Source of the DNA: CAYOXD01 sp964407825
GTDB taxonomy: Bacteria > Desulfobacterota > Desulfobacteria > Desulfobacterales > JAFDDL01
Direction of reading: 5' to 3'
Assembly: GCA_964407825.1 (NCBI GenBank)
Contig: CAYOXD010000012.1
Coordinates: forward strand, 1 to 47,533
DNA: 47,533 nucleotides
In this document: one piece after another, positions 42,265 to 47,533 of the stretch
How the letters are laid out: every line of letters begins with the position of its first letter
Position numbering within the stretch: the stretch's first letter is position 1
Translations under genes and position numbers: made by a program
Notes under the pieces: generated by a model
Told to the model about the DNA's origin: nothing
The model's database searches: none
The model's input: only the letters and a program-made list of their open reading frames with translations

Positions 42265-42864
42265 TCAGGACTCTCCAAGTTGGAATCGGCAAAAGCGTTT
42301 GATGGTGATGTTCTCACCGATCTTGCCGATCATCTCATTCAACAAATCGCTGATGGTCATGTTGGGGTCCCGCACATACGCTTGGTTCATCAGGCAGTTT
42401 TCCTTGTAGAACTTGGCGAGCTTTCCCTGAGCGATCTTGTCGAGCATGTTTTCCGGTTTTCCCAACTCGGCTGCCTGGCCCCGATAAATCTCCAGTTCCC
42501 GCTGCACCAGGTCCTCGGGTACCTGATCGGAGCTGATGGACACCGGATTGGTGGCCGCAATATGCATGGCGATATTGCGCGTAAATTCGATGAAATCCTC
42601 GTTCTTGGCTACAAAATCGCTCTCGCAGTTGACCTCCACCATGACACCGATCTTGCCGCCCATATGAATGTAGGATTGAATGGTGCCCTCGCTCATGGCC
42701 CGACCGGCACGCTTCTGCGCCGTTGCAATCCCTTTTTTCCTCAACAGGTCGATGGCCTTCGACATATCGCCGTCACAGTCGGCCAGCGCCTTCTTGCAGT
42801 CCATCATGCCGGCCCCGGTTCTCTCCCGGAGCTGCTTTACCATTTCCGCTGTTATTGCTGCCAT
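42265..42864 (-). CDS. tsf: Elongation factor Ts
   Basis: This 199-residue short form of EF-Ts, as in many deltaproteobacteria and cyanobacteria, lacks much of the second core subdomain found in the E. coli protein of about 283 residues. The N-terminal UBA-like domain and the nucleotide-exchange motif RERTGAGMMDCKKALADCDG are followed by IDLLRKKGIATAQKRAGR and MVEVNCESDFVAKNEDF. It promotes GDP release from EF-Tu. The ATG shares one base with the rpsB stop (TAATG), so translation is coupled. Confidence 0.98.
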   Translation of the reverse strand: MAAITAEMVKQLRERTGAGMMDCKKALADCDGDMSKAIDLLRKKGIATAQKRAGRAMSEGTIQSYIHMGGKIGVMVEVNCESDFVAKNEDFIEFTRNIAMHIAATNPVSISSDQVPEDLVQRELEIYRGQAAELGKPENMLDKIAQGKLAKFYKENCLMNQAYVRDPNMTISDLLNEMIGKIGENITIKRFCRFQLGES

Positions 42865-43763
42865 TATTCGCCCCCCATCGTCTCGCTTGGTTCGATCGTC
42901 TCTCCGGCGGCATCGGCCTGAGATTCCGTGCCGGAGGCTCGCTTGATAATTTCCACCACCGGGCCCGTGGTGCCATCAGATATGACCTTCCTCTCGCCGG
43001 GCTTGAGCTCGGCGGCGGCAGCGCCCAATTCATCCTTATCATCGACCTTTTTATCGGATTGCGCCCGCCGGCTTTCAGCCAGCCGCTCGGCACCCTGGGT
43101 GCACGCATCTGCCATGCGGGAGGTAATCAGGCGAATCGCCCGGATGGCATCGTCATTCCCGGGGATGGCATAGTCGATGTCATCGGGATTGCAGTTGGTA
43201 TCCACAACGGCCACAATGGGAATGCCCAGCCGTTGGGCCTCCCGGACGGCAATGGCCTCATTTTTCGGATCGATCACGAACAAGGCCCCGGGCATCCCCG
43301 TCATATTCTGGATGCCCCCCAGGGTGCTGTCGAGTTTCGAGCGTTCCTTGGCAAGCTTCAGGCGCTCCTTTTTCGTGTACTGGTTGATGGCGCCGTCGCT
43401 CTCAATGCGATTCAAGAAATTGAGTCTTTCGATGCTCTGGCGGATAGTCTGGAAATTGGTCAACATCCCGCCCAGCCACCTATTGTGGACATAGTACATC
43501 TCGCACCGGTTGGCCTCCTCGTAGATCGCCTCGCGGGCCTGTTTCTTGGTGCCCACAAAGAGAATCGTTTTACCCCTGGCCACAGTGTCAGCGATAAACT
43601 CGTATGCCGTTCGAAACATACGAACGGTCTTTTGCAGATCAATAATGTAGATGCCGTTTCGCTCCCCAAAGATGTAAGGCTTCATCTTGGGGTCCCATCT
43701 CTTGGTCTGGTGGCCGAAATGCACGCCGGCCTCCAACAGCTCTTTCATGGTAACATACGCCAT
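42864..43763 (-). CDS. rpsB: 30S ribosomal protein S2
   Basis: The start is the ATG at 43763, with AAAGGAG 6 nt upstream, giving 299 residues. Conserved S2 segments are MKELLEAGVHFGHQTKRWDP, IFGERNGIYIIDLQKTV, NRWLGGMLTNFQTIRQSI, PGALFVIDPKNEAIAVREA and VVDTNCNPDDIDYAIPGND. The C-terminus runs about 55-60 residues past the usual end of about 241. It has a charged segment (SDKKVDDKDELGAAAAELKP) and an acidic tail, a lineage-type extension of unknown effect. It heads the tsf-pyrH-frr group. The 128 bp between this start and the end of prmC probably hold its promoter. Confidence 0.98.
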   Translation of the reverse strand: MAYVTMKELLEAGVHFGHQTKRWDPKMKPYIFGERNGIYIIDLQKTVRMFRTAYEFIADTVARGKTILFVGTKKQAREAIYEEANRCEMYYVHNRWLGGMLTNFQTIRQSIERLNFLNRIESDGAINQYTKKERLKLAKERSKLDSTLGGIQNMTGMPGALFVIDPKNEAIAVREAQRLGIPIVAVVDTNCNPDDIDYAIPGNDDAIRAIRLITSRMADACTQGAERLAESRRAQSDKKVDDKDELGAAAAELKPGERKVISDGTTGPVVEIIKRASGTESQADAAGETIEPSETMGGE

Positions 43764-43891
43764 TTTTTTCTCCTTTTCTCGGTTGGTTTTCCCGCCGCCT
43801 CTTTCATCTCCGTTTCCGACTTTCCTTGAAAGCACCAGGATACGGATCCAAAGGCGTGTGTGATAGCTTAAAAACGAGGTCTTGTAACAAA

Positions 43892-44833
43892 CTAATCCCC
43901 ATTAGGCAATAGTTTTGTTCTGAGCTGGAGCACCCGGTCGAGCCCCGCATAGTCCTTGAAAAACATCGGTGCCTCATACCCCCTGGTCTCAGCGACGATC
44001 CGCCCAAGGGCTGGTCGCTGCTCCTCCCCCATTTCAAGGATCAAATACCCACCGGGAGTCAGGTATGCACCGGCCCCCCGAATGATCCGTTCCAGATCGT
44101 CCAGGCCCGCGGGGCCCCCATCGAGGGCGACATGGGGTTCGTACCGGTGGATTTCCGGTTGCAGGCCGAGGATCGCGTCCTGCCGGACGTAGGGAGGATT
44201 CGATATGATCAGATCGAACCGGGTCCCCAGGCATATGGATGAAAACCAGTCTCCCACAAACAACCGGACCCGCTGCTCAAGGCCGAGACGGCGGGTGTTC
44301 AGCCGCGCCACGGCCACGGCGGCCGCCGATCGGTCCAGGGCGAAGCACCGAGCATTCGGGCGCTCGGAAGCCAGCGCCAGTATGATGGCGCCGGACCCTG
44401 TCCCCAGATCCAACACCCGGTAAGAGCCGTCCCCCTCGTGGCCGATTAAATCCTCCGGTACAAGGTGCAGGGCCGCCTCCACCAGAGATTCCGTTTCGGG
44501 CCTGGGAATCAACACATCCCGATTCACCGCCAGGCTCAGGGACCAAAACTCCTTTTCTCCGGTGATATAGGCCACCGGTTCGGCATTGACCCGCCGAAGA
44601 ACCACCTCTTTGAAACGCGCCAGCTCCAGCCGGTGCAAGGGCTGATCGTATCTTAAATACAGCTCGATCCGCCGGCAGCCCAGGATGTGGGCCAGCAGCA
44701 CCTCGGCGCTCGGCCTCGGCTGCTCGATCCCATGGGAGGTGAAATAGGCGGTGGCCCAACTCAGCAGCTTAAGGATGGTCCAAACCGCCCCGGTCTTTTC
44801 CGCTGCCTCCCGGGACGCCGATGATTTCTTCAT
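43892..44833 (-). CDS. prmC: Release factor glutamine methyltransferase PrmC
   Basis: This 313-residue methylase has an N-terminal helical domain (EQPRPSAEVLLAHILGCRR). It then has AEPVAYITGEKEFWSLSLAV and DVLIPRPETESLVE, the SAM loop RVLDLGTGSGAIILALA (about residues 139-155), and the catalytic NPPYV (212-216). It methylates the Gln of the GGQ motif in release factors RF1 and RF2. It directly follows prfA, its own substrate, overlapping it by 65 bp, the usual gene pairing with unusually deep overlap. No alternative start codon lies between 44833 and the prfA stop in this frame. Confidence 0.97.
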   Translation of the reverse strand: MKKSSASREAAEKTGAVWTILKLLSWATAYFTSHGIEQPRPSAEVLLAHILGCRRIELYLRYDQPLHRLELARFKEVVLRRVNAEPVAYITGEKEFWSLSLAVNRDVLIPRPETESLVEAALHLVPEDLIGHEGDGSYRVLDLGTGSGAIILALASERPNARCFALDRSAAAVAVARLNTRRLGLEQRVRLFVGDWFSSICLGTRFDLIISNPPYVRQDAILGLQPEIHRYEPHVALDGGPAGLDDLERIIRGAGAYLTPGGYLILEMGEEQRPALGRIVAETRGYEAPMFFKDYAGLDRVLQLRTKLLPNGD

Positions 44834-45887
44834 GTTTGAGCGCCTGTGCCTGATAATGGGTAATCAACCCATCGATAATCTCATCGATATCTCCCTGCAG
44901 GATACTTTCCAGCCGGTACAGGGTCAAGCCGATGCGGTGGTCCGTCACGCGACCCTGGGGAAAATTGTAGGTCCGGATCCGCCCGCTTCGGTCGCCGCTG
45001 CCGATCTGGCTCTTTCTCTCCTCGGAGCGTTTTTCACTCTGCTCCCGGGTTTTCTGATCCAGCAGCCTCGCCCTCAGGACCTTCATGGCCTTGGCCTTGT
45101 TTTTGTGCTGGGATTTTTCATCCTGACAGGTCACCACCAGGCCGGTGGGAAGATGCGTCAGTCGAACCGCGGAATCGGTGGTGTTGACCGATTGCCCGCC
45201 TGGGCCGGTGGAGCGATACACATCCACCTTGACCTCGCCGGGATCGATATGCACTTCGACCTCTTCGGCCTCGGGAAGCACCGCCACCGTCACGGCCGAG
45301 GTGTGGATGCGGCCCTGGGCCTCGGTGGTCGGGACCCGCTGGACGCGGTGGGTGCCGCTCTCGTACTTGAAGCGGCTGTAAACCCCCTGCCCCTGTATGA
45401 GAGCAACGACCTCCTTCAACCCGCCCACACCCGAAGCGTGGTGGGTGAGGGTCTCCAGCTTCCATCCTCGCCTCTCGGCATACCGGGCATACATCCCGAA
45501 CAGATCCCCCGCAAAGAGACCGGCCTCCTCGCCTCCCGTGCCCGCCCTGATTTCAAGCAGGACGTTCTTTCCATCCAGGGGATCCTTGGGCACCAGCAAC
45601 AGTTTGATCTCGGCTTCCAGGGACGACTTCAGCGGGGAGAGGCGGCCAACCTCCTCCCTGGCCAACTCCCGGATCTCGGCATCTGCGCTCCGCAGCAGTT
45701 CCCGGCTCTCTTCGAGCTCCGAGTTCACGGTCTTGAGATGCCGAAAGGCGTCCACCACCTTGATCAGATCCGCGTGCTCCCGGGTATAGGCCTGAAAGGC
45801 CGCCCGGTCCTGGTACACCTTGGGATCCGCCAGGAGCCTTTCCAGCTCTTCGAACCGTTCTTCTACGCCTGCCAGTTTATCGAACAT
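44769..45887 (-). CDS. prfA: Peptide chain release factor 1
   Basis: This 372-residue class I release factor carries the peptidyl-hydrolysis motif in RSTGPGGQSVNTTDSAVRLT (GGQ at 230-232). The codon-recognition tripeptide lies in RVQRVPTTEAQGRIHTSAVT, where Pro-Thr-Thr fits the PxT pattern of RF1 (UAA/UAG) rather than the SPF of RF2. LEIRAGTGGEEAGLFAGDLF and CQDEKSQHKNKAKAM are also canonical. A strong terminator lies about 30 bp upstream of the start, so prfA probably begins a transcript with prmC. Confidence 0.98.
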   Translation of the reverse strand: MFDKLAGVEERFEELERLLADPKVYQDRAAFQAYTREHADLIKVVDAFRHLKTVNSELEESRELLRSADAEIRELAREEVGRLSPLKSSLEAEIKLLLVPKDPLDGKNVLLEIRAGTGGEEAGLFAGDLFGMYARYAERRGWKLETLTHHASGVGGLKEVVALIQGQGVYSRFKYESGTHRVQRVPTTEAQGRIHTSAVTVAVLPEAEEVEVHIDPGEVKVDVYRSTGPGGQSVNTTDSAVRLTHLPTGLVVTCQDEKSQHKNKAKAMKVLRARLLDQKTREQSEKRSEERKSQIGSGDRSGRIRTYNFPQGRVTDHRIGLTLYRLESILQGDIDEIIDGLITHYQAQALKHEEIIGVPGGSGKDRGGLDHP

Positions 45888-45917
45888 AATTAAGTTGCTT
45901 GGGTTATCGGGTTATGG

Positions 45918-45960
45918 ATAAAAAAAGGTAAAAAAGGCATCGATCGGCCTTTTTTACCTT
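45918..45960 (-). terminator. Strong terminator between rpmE and prfA
   Basis: AAGGTAAAAAAGGC and GCCTTTTTTACCTT form a perfect 14-bp stem with an 8-nt loop. Read leftward, the stem is followed by TTTTT, ending the rpmE transcript 18 bp after its stop. A T-run at 45963-45968 also follows on the plus strand, so it could work both ways. Confidence 0.85.
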
Positions 45961-45977
45961 CATTTTTTCAACCGGAT

Positions 45978-46193
45978 CTACTTGTTATTCCCCTGATACT
46001 TTTCGTATTTTTTACGGAACCGCTCAATTCGGCCCGCCGTATCGATCAGTTTCTGCTTCCCGGTAAAAAAGGGATGACACTTGGAACAGATTTCGATCTC
46101 GATGTCCTTCTTGGTGGACCCCGCCTCGATGGTTGCCCCGCAGGCACATTTGATGACGGTGTTTTCGTACTTGGGATGAATGTCCTTTTTCAT
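45978..46193 (-). CDS. rpmE: 50S ribosomal protein L31
   Basis: This 71-residue protein starts at MKKDIHPKYENTVIKCACG, preceded by a G-rich ribosome site. A longer frame from 46238 adds 15 residues unlike the family. The zinc-binding cysteines are in KCACGATIE and CSKCHPFFTG, so it is the zinc-containing (C+) form rather than YkgM-like. FFTGKQKLIDTAGRIERF is the conserved core. It lies between rho and prfA, and a perfect terminator follows directly. Confidence 0.97.
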   Translation of the reverse strand: MKKDIHPKYENTVIKCACGATIEAGSTKKDIEIEICSKCHPFFTGKQKLIDTAGRIERFRKKYEKYQGNNK

Positions 46194-46289
46194 TGAAACC
46201 CCCCGGTTATGATTTTGTCCCTTCATTCGAACATACATGTGGTGGCATGCATATCGGCAGATGTCAAAAATTCTAAAAGCTTGAAACCC

Positions 46290-46302
46290 CCGGCAGAGCC
46301 GG
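46290..46302 (-). terminator. Possible terminator after rho
   Basis: CCGGC-TCT-GCCGG, read leftward, forms a 5-bp stem immediately after the rho stop codon and is followed by GGGTTTC and a T-rich stretch. The stem is short and the T-run interrupted, so activity is uncertain. Confidence 0.4.
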
Positions 46303-46303
46303 A

Positions 46304-47533
<1,230 letters not shown>

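Noticed and set aside
42723..43829. 368-codon open frame antisense to rpsB/tsf
   Set aside because: It covers two universally conserved genes and shows shadow-type composition.

Overview
The window is a gene-dense, GC-rich bacterial chromosome segment. It carries about 39 protein genes, one tRNA and almost no non-coding space. The gene content fits an anaerobic Desulfobacterota (deltaproteobacterial) lineage, probably a Desulfosarcina/Desulfococcus-type sulfate reducer: a perR-rubrerythrin unit, an RpoH-box sigma factor, receiver proteins with a Cys-rich tail, a chemoreceptor with an acidic Asp/Phe tail, a DUF4388/DUF1566 protein, and the rho-rpmE-prfA-prmC and rpsB-tsf-pyrH-frr-uppS-cdsA-dxr-rseP order. 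The lineage is inferred from family content only. No rRNA, CRISPR array, insertion sequence, integrase or phage gene was seen.

Layout. 1-2209 (+): end of queH and a membrane M48 peptidase with TPRs. 2258-20132 (-): a long co-directional block. In transcription order it holds an RpoH-like sigma factor, a TPR lipoprotein, a LolB-like lipoprotein, an Mrp ATPase, a dNTPase, a UPF0280 protein, mutS, an AMIN/amidase_3 cell-wall amidase, an enoyl-CoA hydratase, a small membrane protein, a GAF-PilB/GspE ATPase, a second PilB/GspE ATPase with MshEN and cyclic-nucleotide-binding domains, and an unrecognised 380-residue protein. 20349-20425 (+): tRNA-Arg(TCT). 20623-22248 (-): a chemoreceptor. 22579-27593 (+): DHH phosphoesterase, a degenerate inositol-monophosphatase-like protein, rhlB and a nucleotide-sugar dehydrogenase. 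27582-29141 (-): perR, rubrerythrin and HIT, with a clear terminator after rubrerythrin. 29414-32915: a response regulator (+), an Sfp-type phosphopantetheinyl transferase (-) and a membrane-spanning DUF4388-DUF1566 protein (+), separated by a 363-bp gap with strong inverted repeats. 33020-47533 (-): housekeeping genes rho (cut by the window), rpmE, prfA, prmC, rpsB, tsf, pyrH, frr, uppS, cdsA, dxr, rseP, purL (with PurS domains) and purQ. Many of these overlap by 1-65 bp.

The most unusual content is at 2258-8070. Two secretion/pilus-type hexameric ATPases carry different sensory modules (GAF; MshEN plus CNB) and sit beside an unrecognised gene, with no pilin, secretin, PilC or PilT nearby. 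Other unusual points are an IMPase-like protein lacking metal ligands, a sugar dehydrogenase with an atypical cofactor loop, and a DUF4388-TM-DUF1566 protein behind a potentially structured leader.
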